64,000 nucleotides of DNA from Serratia marcescens subsp. marcescens ATCC 13880 (GCF_017299535.1 NZ_CP071238.1:2976001-3040000), one strand, 5' to 3'. Positions 48,651 through 58,596 are shown, counted from the first letter of the stretch. Notes: a model not told the origin generated them from the letters alone. Program-made: numbers and translations.

Positions 48651-49805
48651 TTAACCCTCCAACTTAGAATTTATCATTTCTTTTCCACGGCAAAGCAGCA
48701 ATAACGACACGTTAAATACCGGGACCAAAAAATAGGTTTCCGTAAAAGTTGTCAGCAGGAAAACAACCACCACCCAGCGCATGAATCGACTCAGCCTGCG
48801 CATATTACCCAACAGGTGAAAATAACAAAAAAGCATGACAACAGAGGCGATCCCACCAGCCGAATAAAACATGGCGATGAAGAAGAAATCGACCGGCTTA
48901 TAGGGTTCGATATTCATGCCGAACAGCGGATTGGGTAGCCCCACCGCCTGAAACATCTGCCAGGAGAACCAGATGCGCCCGGTCAACGCCTGGTTCAACA
49001 GCGCATCCAATGCCGGATTGCTCCCCCAGCGTATAACGCTGGCGAACTGGAAGCCTACGATGACCAACGTCAGCGCAATGCAGACTTTTCTATTGGGGGT
49101 AAAACGCAGCAGCGGCGCCAGCCAAAACAGCAACAACATCAACAGTGCCAACATAAAACAGGTGCGGGAATAGGAATACATCAGCACCGGGATAATTAAC
49201 GCCGACACCGCCAGTGAGGCGATATTTTTCATTCCACGCGTTAATTTCGCATGGTCGATCAGGCACAGCAGCATGGCGAACAAGGCAAAAGAATAATACG
49301 CCAAGGTATTCGGGTTATCGAAACCCAGCGTTAATCTGTTGCCATAGCGCTCATCAAGGTAAACAAATCCATTGGTGTAAAAGGTATAAGGGATAACCAT
49401 CAACAGCCCGGCAACCACAAAAGCGATAGCGAACATTTCAGCGCCGCGCACCATCTCGATGCGGCGGAATAAAATTATCACCGCAGAGCTGAATACCGCG
49501 CCAAAAAGGTAATCGCCATGTCCGGTGGCGATATTAACCAGAAACAGCAGAACCAAAAAACCCGCAACCGCTTTTTCCGCCATCGTAGCGATGAAAAATG
49601 CATAGCCGACATAGAGCAACATCAGGGCATTGAGCCCCATCACAGTTTTATTAATCAGCTCGCTGTTGAACGATCCCGAGGTCAGGAAAGTTTTCACGAA
49701 AAAGATCAACAGGAAGGTCAATATGATTGATTGATTGACCAAATCCCGCGACTGATTATAACCAACATTGGCATGCATGTGAAAATTGGAGGCGACTCTC
49801 TGCAT
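48651..49805 (-). CDS. Wzy-like polysaccharide polymerase / O-antigen ligase-type membrane protein
   Basis: 384 residues with about ten to eleven membrane helices. A long external loop (ERYGNRLTLGFDNPNTLAYY, and SNPALDALLNQALTGRIWFS further on) has the asparagine/arginine pattern of Wzy polymerases and WaaL-type ligases. Its place between flippase and glycosyltransferases fits a polymerase. Sequence conservation in this group is low, so the call rests on topology and context. Confidence 0.7.
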   Translation of the reverse strand: MQRVASNFHMHANVGYNQSRDLVNQSIILTFLLIFFVKTFLTSGSFNSELINKTVMGLNALMLLYVGYAFFIATMAEKAVAGFLVLLFLVNIATGHGDYLFGAVFSSAVIILFRRIEMVRGAEMFAIAFVVAGLLMVIPYTFYTNGFVYLDERYGNRLTLGFDNPNTLAYYSFALFAMLLCLIDHAKLTRGMKNIASLAVSALIIPVLMYSYSRTCFMLALLMLLLFWLAPLLRFTPNRKVCIALTLVIVGFQFASVIRWGSNPALDALLNQALTGRIWFSWQMFQAVGLPNPLFGMNIEPYKPVDFFFIAMFYSAGGIASVVMLFCYFHLLGNMRRLSRFMRWVVVVFLLTTFTETYFLVPVFNVSLLLLCRGKEMINSKLEG

Positions 49806-49811
49806 AAGCGT

Positions 49812-50660
49812 TTACTCAGTAAAATAACTGCCCCATTCCTGCTCGATGTTTTCCGGCTTAAGCTTGCTTAATCCCGCACCAGGCGTAAACGTCAATTCAC
49901 CGAAATAGACCTTCTCACCGACCTGGTAGAAATCCACGCGGACATAAGAGAACTGCTGCGCAACCTGGCGAGCCAAACGCGTCATTTCTTCCAGCCGCGT
50001 AGGTCGCGGCATCGGTTCGTCGGCATTCGGCAAGTTGATGCGGATTTCGGTGCGGTTCCAGTCGAGATCAAAAATATCGCGCCGATGGGTGCCGAAACGC
50101 TGGTAATCCACCTGGATAAACATGCGAATTTCATGGTTGTCGTTGAAACAATGAAACTTGATATCGTTCGGCACCTGCTCACCATCCAGCAACATGCGTT
50201 CCACCATGATGCAGGGTTCGATGTCCAGATAATGCTTTTCGCGACTCTGCTCGTAAAAGTTGCTGCGCATCCACGAACTGCTGAGATCGTACAATTCCGC
50301 GTAGCTAACCTGTTGCTTGTCGAACACCAACCGGTTATAGCCGCTGCCATGGTTGGCCTTCAGCACGAAGGCGTCTGGCAACTGCCTGAACGTGTCGTAG
50401 CTGAGTTCAGTGCCATGCGCATACAGCTCCACCAGATACTCTTCGCCCCACAGGCCGGCAATAAATTCGCGGACCTTGTATTTGTCCGACAAGGTGGTGT
50501 AGATGCTGCGCGGATAAATTTTGCGGCGCATGATCTTTTCGCTGAAGCCGGTCGGTTTTGACAGGTGCGGCAATTTTTTGAAATAGAGCGCGTATTTAAC
50601 CTGATGGTGCCAGGCATCGGGCAGGCGCTTGGAAATGCTTTTAACCAGGGTGTTTAACAT
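49812..50660 (-). CDS. TupA-like ATP-grasp protein
   Basis: 282 residues resembling TupA-like ATP-grasp proteins, named after a teichuronopeptide enzyme and often found in polysaccharide loci. Visible features are FSEKIMRRKIY, LSDKYKVREFI, FVLKANHGSGYN (nucleotide-binding glycine-rich segment), DIKFHCFND and FGELTFTPGAG at the end. It probably joins an amino-acid or similar group to a carboxylate on the glycan. It overlaps the flippase gene by 20 bases. Confidence 0.75.
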   Translation of the reverse strand: MLNTLVKSISKRLPDAWHHQVKYALYFKKLPHLSKPTGFSEKIMRRKIYPRSIYTTLSDKYKVREFIAGLWGEEYLVELYAHGTELSYDTFRQLPDAFVLKANHGSGYNRLVFDKQQVSYAELYDLSSSWMRSNFYEQSREKHYLDIEPCIMVERMLLDGEQVPNDIKFHCFNDNHEIRMFIQVDYQRFGTHRRDIFDLDWNRTEIRINLPNADEPMPRPTRLEEMTRLARQVAQQFSYVRVDFYQVGEKVYFGELTFTPGAGLSKLKPENIEQEWGSYFTE

Positions 50661-51939
50661 GCTCTCTCCTTAATTTGCTGACGAGACGCGGCAGGCAGTA
50701 AAAACAGGTCAGCTGCAGTCGGGTAATTTTCCCGCCACGGAATAAACTGTTCAGAACGAAGAACGAAATGAATTCCGCCAGTAGCGTAGACACCGCAGCG
50801 CCGGTCAGGCCGTAACGCGGGATCAGCAGCAGATTCATCGCCACGTTCAGCAGAGCCACCAACGGCATCTTGATGGCGATAAAGCGATAACCGGCGAACA
50901 GCACGATGCTGCGATACGAAACCGTCCCCATCACTGAGAACAGCGAGGTCAGCGTACAAATAGCCAGGATGTCGGCGGCCGGTTGAAAAGCGGCGCCATA
51001 CAGCAGCGCAATAGCCGGGTGGGCGAACCACCACAGACCCAGCAGCACCGGCAACGACAGGCCCAATACCACCAGATAAAGCACCCGGATGCGGTACTCC
51101 TGCTCCAACGGGTCGCGACAGTTGGCAATACCCGGCATCAACGAGGTGATCAGCGCCATCGGCACAAAAACCCACCCCTGACTGAGGGTGGTCGCGGCGC
51201 TGAACCAGCCCACCGCCTGCTCGCCGACCAGATTGCCCAGCATGATTTGATCGATGCGGGTATAAATCACTATCGCCAGACTGGAGATGGCCAACGGCAG
51301 GCCCACTTTCAGTAAATAACGGCCATAGCGCCCGGCCTGGCGCGGCATAACCCGCGGCGAGGCCGCAGCTTCCCCACGAAATAGCCAGAGGCGCACCAGA
51401 TAAGGTACGGCGCTGCTGAGGATGTAGGGTACCGCGAACCACACCAGCGGCAGCGCGGCGCTCACCAGCGCCAGCCGCAGTCCGATCGACAACAGCAGCG
51501 CCAGGTTGTTGATCAGCGTATTGCGTTTCGACTGCAGGCGGGCATCGTAATAAATTTTGTACACGTCCTGAATCGAGAAATAGGCGCTGATAAGCAGCAA
51601 CAGCGTCATCAGTTGACCGGCTGGCGGCTGGCTGAAATAGCTCCATATCAGCATCGGCAGCGCCACCACCAGGAACAGCCGGCGGCGCAAACGCATCGAA
51701 GCCAACATCAGGCGAATGCCGCTCGGCGGGCGGCGGGCGACGCGGTTGAAAATGATGCTGTCGGCGCCCAGCTGCACCAGCGGCACCACGATGGCGATCG
51801 TCGCCAACAGATAGTTGAGAGCGCCAAACTGGGCGGGCCCCAGATAGCGCGCAACGTAAATGGAGACGAAGATGCCGGACAGGCTGAGCGAAACGCGTTC
51901 CAGCATCAGCCACAGGGCATTGGTGATAATGGCCTTCAC
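50641..51939 (-). CDS. wzx: polysaccharide flippase (Wzx/RfbX type)
   Basis: 432 residues with about 12 membrane helices, MOP superfamily. The N-terminus ITNALWLMLERVSLSLSGIF and ARYLGPAQFGALNYLLA are typical of RfbX-like flippases. It moves undecaprenyl-linked repeat units across the inner membrane. It follows wzc by four bases. Confidence 0.85.
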   Translation of the reverse strand: MKAIITNALWLMLERVSLSLSGIFVSIYVARYLGPAQFGALNYLLATIAIVVPLVQLGADSIIFNRVARRPPSGIRLMLASMRLRRRLFLVVALPMLIWSYFSQPPAGQLMTLLLLISAYFSIQDVYKIYYDARLQSKRNTLINNLALLLSIGLRLALVSAALPLVWFAVPYILSSAVPYLVRLWLFRGEAAASPRVMPRQAGRYGRYLLKVGLPLAISSLAIVIYTRIDQIMLGNLVGEQAVGWFSAATTLSQGWVFVPMALITSLMPGIANCRDPLEQEYRIRVLYLVVLGLSLPVLLGLWWFAHPAIALLYGAAFQPAADILAICTLTSLFSVMGTVSYRSIVLFAGYRFIAIKMPLVALLNVAMNLLLIPRYGLTGAAVSTLLAEFISFFVLNSLFRGGKITRLQLTCFYCLPRLVSKLRREHVKHPG

Positions 51940-51943
51940 CCGC

Positions 51944-54124
51944 TTATTCCTCTGCCTGCCGCTGATCTTCCCGATGGCTTGGATAGGCGAAGTTGTAATA
52001 GCTCATGTCGGTCGCCGCCCTTTTCACGATGCCGTTGAGGATTACGCCTCTGATCGCCACGCCATTCTGTTCGAAACGGCGCATGCTGGTTTCGATCTGC
52101 TTGACGGTGTTCACCTCAAAACGCACCACCAACAGTGACGTACCGGCGTGATTGCCGACGATGGCCGCGTCCGTCACCGCCAGAATCGGCGGCGTATCGA
52201 TCAGCACCAGATCGTAGTTTTGCCCGGCCCAGCGCAGGAAATCGGCGAAACGGCGATGCATCAGCAGCTCGGACGGGTTCGGCGGCACCTGACCACGTGG
52301 CACGAAGTCCAGATTGGCGATGGCGGTTTTCCGCACCGCCTGTTCCGTCATCACTTTGCCCACCAGCATGTCGGACAGCCCTTGATGAGCGTCGTCCGAT
52401 AACCAACGATGCAAAAATCCTTTACGCATATCCGCATCGATCAACAGCACCCGCTGCCCGGCCTGCGCCACCACCACCGCCAGGTTGGTGCTGGTAAAAC
52501 TCTTGCCGCTTTCCGGACTGGCGCCGGAGACCATCAAAATGTTGTTTTTGGCCTCCAGCATGGCGAAATGCAGGCTGGTGCGCAGGCTGCGAATGGCCTC
52601 CACCGACAGATCCGCCGGCTCAACCGCCGCCAGGATCGGCAGGCGACGACCGCCGGATTTGGGCAACAGCAGGCGTTGTTCGCGATTGCGTTTCGCCTGC
52701 CATGGCGACAGCGGCACGGTGGCGTAGACGTTGATGCCTCGCTTCTCCAGCGTATCGATATCATTGATGCCGCGATGGAAGGCGGTGCGCAGCAGCACCA
52801 CGGCCGCGGTGCCCGCAGCGCCCAGTATCAACGCCAACAACACGATTAGCATCTTTTGCGGCTGAATCGGTCGGATAGCGGTTTCCGCCTCGTCGACGAT
52901 GCGAATATTGCCCACCGTGCCGGCCTTGCTGATGCTCAGCTCCTGCTGTTTGTTCATCAGTTGCATGTAAACCTGCTGATCCACCTGCACGTCGCGGGTG
53001 AGACGCAGGATCTCCTGCTGCATTTTCGGCAGCGTCTGTACCTGTTTGCCGAGCCGCGCCTTTTCCGCCTCCAGCGTGGCGCGCTTTTCCATCAGCGCCC
53101 GGTAAGCCGGGTGCACGCGGGTATAAAGCTTGGAAATCTCCGCCTCCTTGAAGGTCAGCTCGTTGAGCTGGGCTTCGAGCTGCACCTGAGTGTCCAGCAC
53201 CGACTTGGCTTCCAGCGACAGATCCACCGAATCGTTTTGCTGGCGGAACTGGTTGAGCTGGTTTTCGGCGTTGTTCAACGAGGTTTGCGTTTGCGGCAGC
53301 TGCTCCTGCAGGAAGGCCAGCATTCTCTGCGCCTCTTCCGTTTTGCGATCCACGTTCTGCTGCAGGTAGTTATCGGTGATGTTCTTCAGCACCGCCTCGG
53401 CACGCTGCGGATCTTCGCTCGGCAGCGTAAACGTCATGATGCCGCTGTCCTTGCCGCTCGGCACTACGCCCAGGTATTTACGCAGATCGTCCACCGCTTC
53501 TTGACGCGCGACTTTAACCACGGTGAAACTGGTGCCCGGCGCCGCATCCAGCGCCGAAACGGTCATGCTCCACTCGCCCTGCGCCACCGGTTGCCCAACC
53601 ACGCCGCTGAACAATTTGGCGCCGTCATGGCTCAGCTCGTAATGTTGCCCATCGCGCACCGTCAGCGTCAGCGCTTCGCCCTGCATGTCCGCCGGCGTTG
53701 TCAGCGTACCGATGTCCAATACCGGCGTCTTTTCACCGCTCAGTCGGGCGAAACCTTTACCGAATACCGGGAAATAGTCTGGTTCGACGCGCACCGTCAG
53801 GCCGAGGGCATCCACCGTTTTGCCGAGCACGTAGCGCGACTTGACCAGCGTCACCTCATCCTGCGTCGTCGAATTTTGCCCCAGCGAACTGTCCAGCGTT
53901 TCACGCAGCAGCGAATCGCCGGACAGCTGATTCTCCACCTGCACCACCGCCGTGGCCTGATACACCGGGGTAGCCAACAGGGCGTAGGCGACGCCCAGCG
54001 CACCGGCCACGCCGGTCACGACGGCGATCCGCCAGCGGTTATCCCACAGCGGCCCTACCAGACGCTCCCACTCCAGCTTTTCATCTTGTTCGGCCACCAT
54101 CACGGACAGCGCATTGTTTTTCAT
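51944..54124 (-). CDS. wzc: Wzc-type polysaccharide co-polymerase and tyrosine kinase
   Basis: 726 residues. Two membrane helices frame a large periplasmic Wzz/coiled-coil domain. The cytoplasmic BY-kinase domain has Walker A near residue 531 (GASPESGKS), Walker A' VLLIDADMRKG and Walker B DLVLIDTPP. The C-terminal tail has only three tyrosines (SYYNFAYPSHRED), fewer than the cluster of E. coli Wzc. GGA is seven bases before the ATG at 54124; a GTG six codons upstream is less likely. No wzb phosphatase gene lies between wza and wzc. Confidence 0.88.
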   Translation of the reverse strand: MKNNALSVMVAEQDEKLEWERLVGPLWDNRWRIAVVTGVAGALGVAYALLATPVYQATAVVQVENQLSGDSLLRETLDSSLGQNSTTQDEVTLVKSRYVLGKTVDALGLTVRVEPDYFPVFGKGFARLSGEKTPVLDIGTLTTPADMQGEALTLTVRDGQHYELSHDGAKLFSGVVGQPVAQGEWSMTVSALDAAPGTSFTVVKVARQEAVDDLRKYLGVVPSGKDSGIMTFTLPSEDPQRAEAVLKNITDNYLQQNVDRKTEEAQRMLAFLQEQLPQTQTSLNNAENQLNQFRQQNDSVDLSLEAKSVLDTQVQLEAQLNELTFKEAEISKLYTRVHPAYRALMEKRATLEAEKARLGKQVQTLPKMQQEILRLTRDVQVDQQVYMQLMNKQQELSISKAGTVGNIRIVDEAETAIRPIQPQKMLIVLLALILGAAGTAAVVLLRTAFHRGINDIDTLEKRGINVYATVPLSPWQAKRNREQRLLLPKSGGRRLPILAAVEPADLSVEAIRSLRTSLHFAMLEAKNNILMVSGASPESGKSFTSTNLAVVVAQAGQRVLLIDADMRKGFLHRWLSDDAHQGLSDMLVGKVMTEQAVRKTAIANLDFVPRGQVPPNPSELLMHRRFADFLRWAGQNYDLVLIDTPPILAVTDAAIVGNHAGTSLLVVRFEVNTVKQIETSMRRFEQNGVAIRGVILNGIVKRAATDMSYYNFAYPSHREDQRQAEE

Positions 54125-54151
54125 CTTCTGTTCCTTATTCACCCTGCGGAG

Positions 54152-55285
54152 TTACCAGTTGCGCACGCGCAAGGTAGCCTCGCTGAGATCGTTAAAACTG
54201 CTGATGGTCGGCACCAGCTGGCTGATCAAACGGTTCCAGCGCGCGATAGGCGCCGCGGTGACGTACACGACGTCGTAAGGGTGCAGCTGAAATTCAGCGC
54301 CCATCGCCAGCGCGCTGGCGTCGGAGAGATCGAACTGATACAGCGTCGCCAGCCGCTGCGGGGGGTTGCCGCCGCTCGGCCGGATCACGAACACCCCGGT
54401 CGCATCCGCCACCGTCTGGCTGATCCCTTCGGAAGATCCGAGGGCTTCGGTCAGGGTCATGCCGCTGCGATCCATCTTCAGCGTCGTTTGCTTGCCCACC
54501 TCGCCCATCACGAACACTTTCAAGTTGTCATTGCGCGGAATGTAGAGGATGTCGCCCGGCTGCAGCAGCGCGTTCTGGCTGATGTCGCCACGCTGCATCA
54601 GCGCCTGCAGCGAGATGGCCCGCTCTTTGCCCTGATGCGTCAGCACCACGTTGCGCCAGTCGGCATTGTCCGTCAGGCCGCCGGCGGCGTTGATCGCATC
54701 CAGAATGGTCAGCGGCACGTTGGTGATCGCCTGCTGACCGGAGGTTTTCACCTCACCGGTCACATAAGCCTTCTGCGAGCGGAACGCGGCGATGCTGACA
54801 TCCACCTGCGGGCTTTCCACATACTGCGCCAGACGGCCGGCGATCAGGCTGCGCACTTCGGTGACGGTTTTACCCACCACCGCCACGCGCCCGATATAGG
54901 GGTAAAAGATCGTGCCATCCGCATGCACCCAGTTACCGGTGTCGCTGGCGCTGCGATATTGCCCGGCCGGCGTGGTCAACTCGGGGTGATCCCAGACGGT
55001 GACGTTCAACACGTCGCCGACGCCGATACGGTATTGGTAGCTCTGCAACCGCTGGTCCAGCGCCGGATTCGGCTGGGCGACCGGTTCAACGCGCCGCATT
55101 TTCTGCAGCAGCATCGGTGACATGCGGTAGACCTGTACCTGGCTGTTCAAATCGAAATCGTCGTCTTGTTGCACGACGATGGCTTTTCCGCTGGTCGGTA
55201 AATGTGAGCCGGGAACCACCGTACAACCGCTCAATAACGCGGAGGTGAAGGCCAACGGCATCAAAAGAGGCAAATGAAAATTCAT
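54152..55285 (-). CDS. wza: Wza-type outer membrane polysaccharide export lipoprotein
   Basis: 377 residues. The lipobox LLSGC places the acylated cysteine at residue 21. The mature part has the Poly_export domain ([19 protein letters not shown]) and SLBB repeats ([13 protein letters not shown]), ending in an amphipathic C-terminal segment ([10 protein letters not shown]) that forms the outer-membrane helix barrel in E. coli Wza. It exports group 1-type capsule or colanic-acid-like polymers together with Wzc, whose gene follows 27 bases later. Confidence 0.92.
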   Translation of the reverse strand: MNFHLPLLMPLAFTSALLSGCTVVPGSHLPTSGKAIVVQQDDDFDLNSQVQVYRMSPMLLQKMRRVEPVAQPNPALDQRLQSYQYRIGVGDVLNVTVWDHPELTTPAGQYRSASDTGNWVHADGTIFYPYIGRVAVVGKTVTEVRSLIAGRLAQYVESPQVDVSIAAFRSQKAYVTGEVKTSGQQAITNVPLTILDAINAAGGLTDNADWRNVVLTHQGKERAISLQALMQRGDISQNALLQPGDILYIPRNDNLKVFVMGEVGKQTTLKMDRSGMTLTEALGSSEGISQTVADATGVFVIRPSGGNPPQRLATLYQFDLSDASALAMGAEFQLHPYDVVYVTAAPIARWNRLISQLVPTISSFNDLSEATLRVRNW

Positions 55286-55330
55286 GGAAGTACCGTGATA
55301 AACGGGCTGCTGCCGCAGCCCGTGAGAGGA

Positions 55331-56380
55331 TTAACGCCCGACGGTTGGATTATCGCTGAGCATCGTCGCCTGACGCGGTTCGCGCAACATGGCGAAATAA
55401 CCGCAAAAACAGAACAGAAACGCCACCAGCATCAGGCTTTCCTGCAGTTGCAACACTTCACTGCAAATGCCGATGCAGGCCAGCGTCACCGCCAGCATGG
55501 TGCTCATTGCCAGTGCCTGACGCGCATTGAGTCCGCGACGCATCAGAATATGGTGCAAATGATCGCGGCCCGCTTTGAAGGGGCTTTGGCGGCGCAACAG
55601 GCGGCGCACCATCACGGTCACCATGTCCATCAGCGGAATGGCGATCAGCCACAGCGCGGTGACCGGGCGCATTACCGCCTGCTGTCCCTGCGTCGCCAGC
55701 AACACCAGCCACAGCACGCTGAAGCCGATCACCATGCTGCCGGCGTCCCCCATAAAGATTTTGTTACGCGCGCCGAACAGGCTCAGGTTGAACAGCAGAT
55801 AAGCCGCCAGCGCGACGATCATGCCCAGGCACCACAGCGCCAGATCTCCCCGGCCACCCAGTCCGAACACGATGGCCAGCGCAATGAAGGTCACGCAGGA
55901 TAAGGCGCCCAGTTGCCCGTCGATGCCATCCACCATGTTGTAGGCGTTGATCGCTCCCCATACCGCCAGCGGCGTGAGCAGCAACGCGCCATAACCGAGC
56001 ATCACTTCCTGATGGCCCCAGGCATGGCCCAATGAGGAAAGCTGCATCCCTGCCGCCAGCATCATCGCCAGCGCGATCCCTCCCTGCACCATGACGCGCG
56101 GCGCCACGGGCAGATCAAAGCGGTCATCCAACACGCCCAACACCACCAGCGCCGTAATGCACAGCAGATAGACGGTGCTGTCGGGCAGCCAGGCGGGTTG
56201 CCACAGCGCCATCAGCATCAGCGTCAGGTACACGGCGATGCCGCCGACCAACGGAATATGTCCCAGATGTTGCTTGCGCGCATTGGGCTTATCCACTAAT
56301 CCCACCGTCAAGGCGACCCGGCGGGCAATAAGGATCCACGCGACCGCCAGCACAAATATCACGCTCAGTTGATATAACAT
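55331..56380 (-). CDS. WecA-like undecaprenyl-phosphate sugar-1-phosphate transferase
   Basis: 349 residues with about eleven membrane helices, MraY/WecA family. The motifs DDRFDLP, NAYNMVDGIDGQLG, IFMGDAGSMVIGF and the loop HLHHILMRRG are complete. It should start the repeat unit by placing GlcNAc-1-phosphate or a related sugar on undecaprenyl phosphate. The true WecA of the ECA cluster is expected elsewhere, so this is a locus-specific paralogue. It is the first gene after the ops element, and GGAGG precedes the ATG. Confidence 0.87.
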   Translation of the reverse strand: MLYQLSVIFVLAVAWILIARRVALTVGLVDKPNARKQHLGHIPLVGGIAVYLTLMLMALWQPAWLPDSTVYLLCITALVVLGVLDDRFDLPVAPRVMVQGGIALAMMLAAGMQLSSLGHAWGHQEVMLGYGALLLTPLAVWGAINAYNMVDGIDGQLGALSCVTFIALAIVFGLGGRGDLALWCLGMIVALAAYLLFNLSLFGARNKIFMGDAGSMVIGFSVLWLVLLATQGQQAVMRPVTALWLIAIPLMDMVTVMVRRLLRRQSPFKAGRDHLHHILMRRGLNARQALAMSTMLAVTLACIGICSEVLQLQESLMLVAFLFCFCGYFAMLREPRQATMLSDNPTVGR

Positions 56381-56396
56381 CGTTCCTCCAGCGAAT

Positions 56397-56433
56397 AAGC
56401 ACGCTACCGCCCTTGAGTTACAGCTCCCAATGC
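56397..56433 (-). promoter_or_regulatory. JUMPstart with ops element
   Basis: On the minus strand GGCGGTAGCGTGCTT (56411-56397) is an exact ops core, preceded by CATTGGGAGCTGTAACTCAAG-type JUMPstart sequence. It lies in the leader, 16 bases before the WecA-like start codon. RfaH is recruited at ops sites and suppresses early termination across long surface-polysaccharide operons, so the ten genes from 56380 to 44063 are probably one RfaH-dependent transcript. Confidence 0.88.
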
Positions 56434-56554
56434 GCTATTAACAAAAACAAAATTGATCCTGCCAGGATATAAGTCAGCATGAATTAATCCTGAAAAATAC
56501 AGATTTATCCGCTTGTCGGCGGAAATAAGTAAATAACGTCAGCGTGCGGTTAAG

Positions 56555-57517
56555 TTATCTATCAGAAAACTCATGTTTAATGGTTCTTTCGATTGCCGAA
56601 TCAAGTTCAACAGGCGCCACGAAATTATTTTGCACATTACTTTTAAACTGCGTTCTGGCGCAGAATTTCTGTACTCTGACGCGGCTTATTGGGAATTTCT
56701 TTCGACTTATTTTACTCACAACATCCAATGCGGTTGCGCCGCATATGCCTACGGCATAAGGAATGCGAATTGTCTTATTTTTTCTCCCCAATGAAGAGGA
56801 AATGACGTCGACCAATTGATTCATCGTAAAGTCCGGTTTATCGACGTAGTTGCTGACCTGATAACTTGACTGTTGATCCAGCGCATGTTCCAGCCGCGCG
56901 GCAATATTTTCAACGTAGGCCATCGACTTCATATTATTGCCGCTGCCAATCATCACGAAACGTCCGCTGGCGATCTGCCGGAACAGGTTATACACGTTGC
57001 CGCGGTTGCCTTCGCCGAATACCACCGTTGGACGGATGATAGTCAACCGATTTTCCACATCGGCCTTGCGCCAGGCTTCATAAACGTATTCCGCCTCGAG
57101 CTTGGACTTGCCGTAATGGTTGAAAGGCTCGAAACTTCCTTCTTCGCCGGTTTCCTGTTTGACGAAGCCGTAAACAGCGACGGAGGAGGTGAAAATGATT
57201 TGGCGGATATTCAGGGCGGAGGCTGTCATGCAGACATGCCGCGCGCCTTCGACATTGACCTGATAATAGAGCGAAATGGGATCGACGTTGTCCTGATGTT
57301 CCGCCGCCAGATTAATGATGGCGTCGCAGCCCGTCAGCGGTTCTTGCAAAGTCTGAGGTTGCGTCACATCGCCATACTGATAGAGCGCGGGAAAATGTGC
57401 GCTGGGTTGCTTATCCACGATGACCAACGTCAGATCATCGCGCGCACTGAGACGTTTCGCCAGGCGTGTTCCGATAAAACCGGAACCCCCGATAATAGCT
57501 ACTTTACGCTTATCCAT
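56555..57517 (-). CDS. NAD-dependent epimerase/dehydratase
   Basis: 320 residues, extended SDR. Rossmann motif GGSGFIGTR near residues 10-18, NLAAEHQDNVDP, and the catalytic YGKSK with the upstream serine in FTSSVAVYG. Similar to UDP-sugar 4-epimerases or dehydratases; it probably supplies a nucleotide sugar to the locus. It lies upstream of the ops element, separated from it by about 120 bases, and may have its own promoter. The C-terminal part is AT-rich and basic. Confidence 0.8.
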   Translation of the reverse strand: MDKRKVAIIGGSGFIGTRLAKRLSARDDLTLVIVDKQPSAHFPALYQYGDVTQPQTLQEPLTGCDAIINLAAEHQDNVDPISLYYQVNVEGARHVCMTASALNIRQIIFTSSVAVYGFVKQETGEEGSFEPFNHYGKSKLEAEYVYEAWRKADVENRLTIIRPTVVFGEGNRGNVYNLFRQIASGRFVMIGSGNNMKSMAYVENIAARLEHALDQQSSYQVSNYVDKPDFTMNQLVDVISSSLGRKNKTIRIPYAVGICGATALDVVSKISRKKFPISRVRVQKFCARTQFKSNVQNNFVAPVELDSAIERTIKHEFSDR

Positions 57518-57696
57518 AATTTGTCACTCAGCAGGTTCTCATTATTCCTGTCGCACCATTGGGACAGGACGCTAATACGCGTTAGGTAATGAGTTCCAGA
57601 CTGGACAAATCGAACCTGGCTTTCAAATAACAAATAATGAAATAAAAGATTTCATCAAATGTAAAATTATCGCTAAAGATAAAACCTCATTCAGCG

Positions 57697-58596
57697 CTAA
57701 TTTTTAACATCGTAAGCAACTTGATATTGCAAGGTTTTATTCGGCAATATGAGATTAATCCGACCTTTGCCCGGCGTCGAAGAGGTCTCATATTTTACCG
57801 GCAATTTAAGCTGCCCTTGCTTAGGATCGACACATTCGATGGTGGCTTGATCCATGTTCTCTCCCTGGTAAAGGCAGAGCAGAGTTTGCGGGCTGTTGGT
57901 ATGGGGGTTATTCAGCGTCAGCGTCAACACCACGCGCGTGTTGTTCTGAATATCATTGATCACCGGGGGGCGGGTTTGGTTGCCGAGCACATATGAAAAA
58001 TGTGAAATAACCAGCAAAGAGGCGAATACCGTCAGGTATTTCACTACACGGCTGGCGGGTATGCTGAAAAAGCGACGCACCGCCGCCGACTTTTTTTCAC
58101 GCACCGGTTCTTTGGATGACTCCACCGTTGCAACAGGCGCAGCAACCAGCGTCGATTTATGCAGCTTATCTATTTTTTCATCGTTTGTTTCAGACGACTC
58201 ACTTTCACTTTCAGAAAGTTCCGCTTGAATATCAACACCAATATCTTCACCGCCATTTAATATATCATCATCAGCGTAGTCTTCATCCTCGGATATAAAG
58301 TGAAAAGCCGCTTGATTTTCCACCTTGTAACCCAAACGAGGAATGGTTCTGATAAGCGTGTGTTCCGTGTCGCTAATCTTTTGGCGAATAGATTTAATTG
58401 TTTGATTTATCGTTGAATCTGAGCAATAGGTTCCTTTCCAGATATTTTCTATAATTTCCGTTCGGGTAACCAGTTCTGGTGATCTGGCGACAAGCAGCGA
58501 AAGAATTTGATACTCCTTCCAACGCAGACGAAATTTCTCCCCGGCAGGAGTCAGAACATCGAGATTCCTAATCTTTATTCTTTTATCAAGATTCAC
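57697..58596 (-). CDS. membrane-anchored ToxR/CadC-type transcription regulator
   Basis: 299 residues. The N-terminal OmpR/PhoB-type winged helix covers about residues 15-92 (EKFRLRWKEYQILSLLV, INQTIKSIRQKI, IRTIPRLGYKVE). An acidic serine/glutamate-rich linker (102-142) leads to one membrane helix (185-205). A periplasmic domain with two cysteines (C241, C255) follows. This is the ToxR/CadC layout: a sensor that binds DNA while in the membrane. AAGGAA precedes the GTG at 58596. It is a plausible regulator of the adjacent polysaccharide locus. Confidence 0.75.
   Translation of the reverse strand: MNLDKRIKIRNLDVLTPAGEKFRLRWKEYQILSLLVARSPELVTRTEIIENIWKGTYCSDSTINQTIKSIRQKISDTEHTLIRTIPRLGYKVENQAAFHFISEDEDYADDDILNGGEDIGVDIQAELSESESESSETNDEKIDKLHKSTLVAAPVATVESSKEPVREKKSAAVRRFFSIPASRVVKYLTVFASLLVISHFSYVLGNQTRPPVINDIQNNTRVVLTLTLNNPHTNSPQTLLCLYQGENMDQATIECVDPKQGQLKLPVKYETSSTPGKGRINLILPNKTLQYQVAYDVKN

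Noticed and set aside
52856..55120. 754-codon open frame opposite wzc and wza
   Set aside because: It is a GC-rich antisense shadow: rich in Arg, His and Gln, with no domain, and fully overlaps two well-recognised genes.
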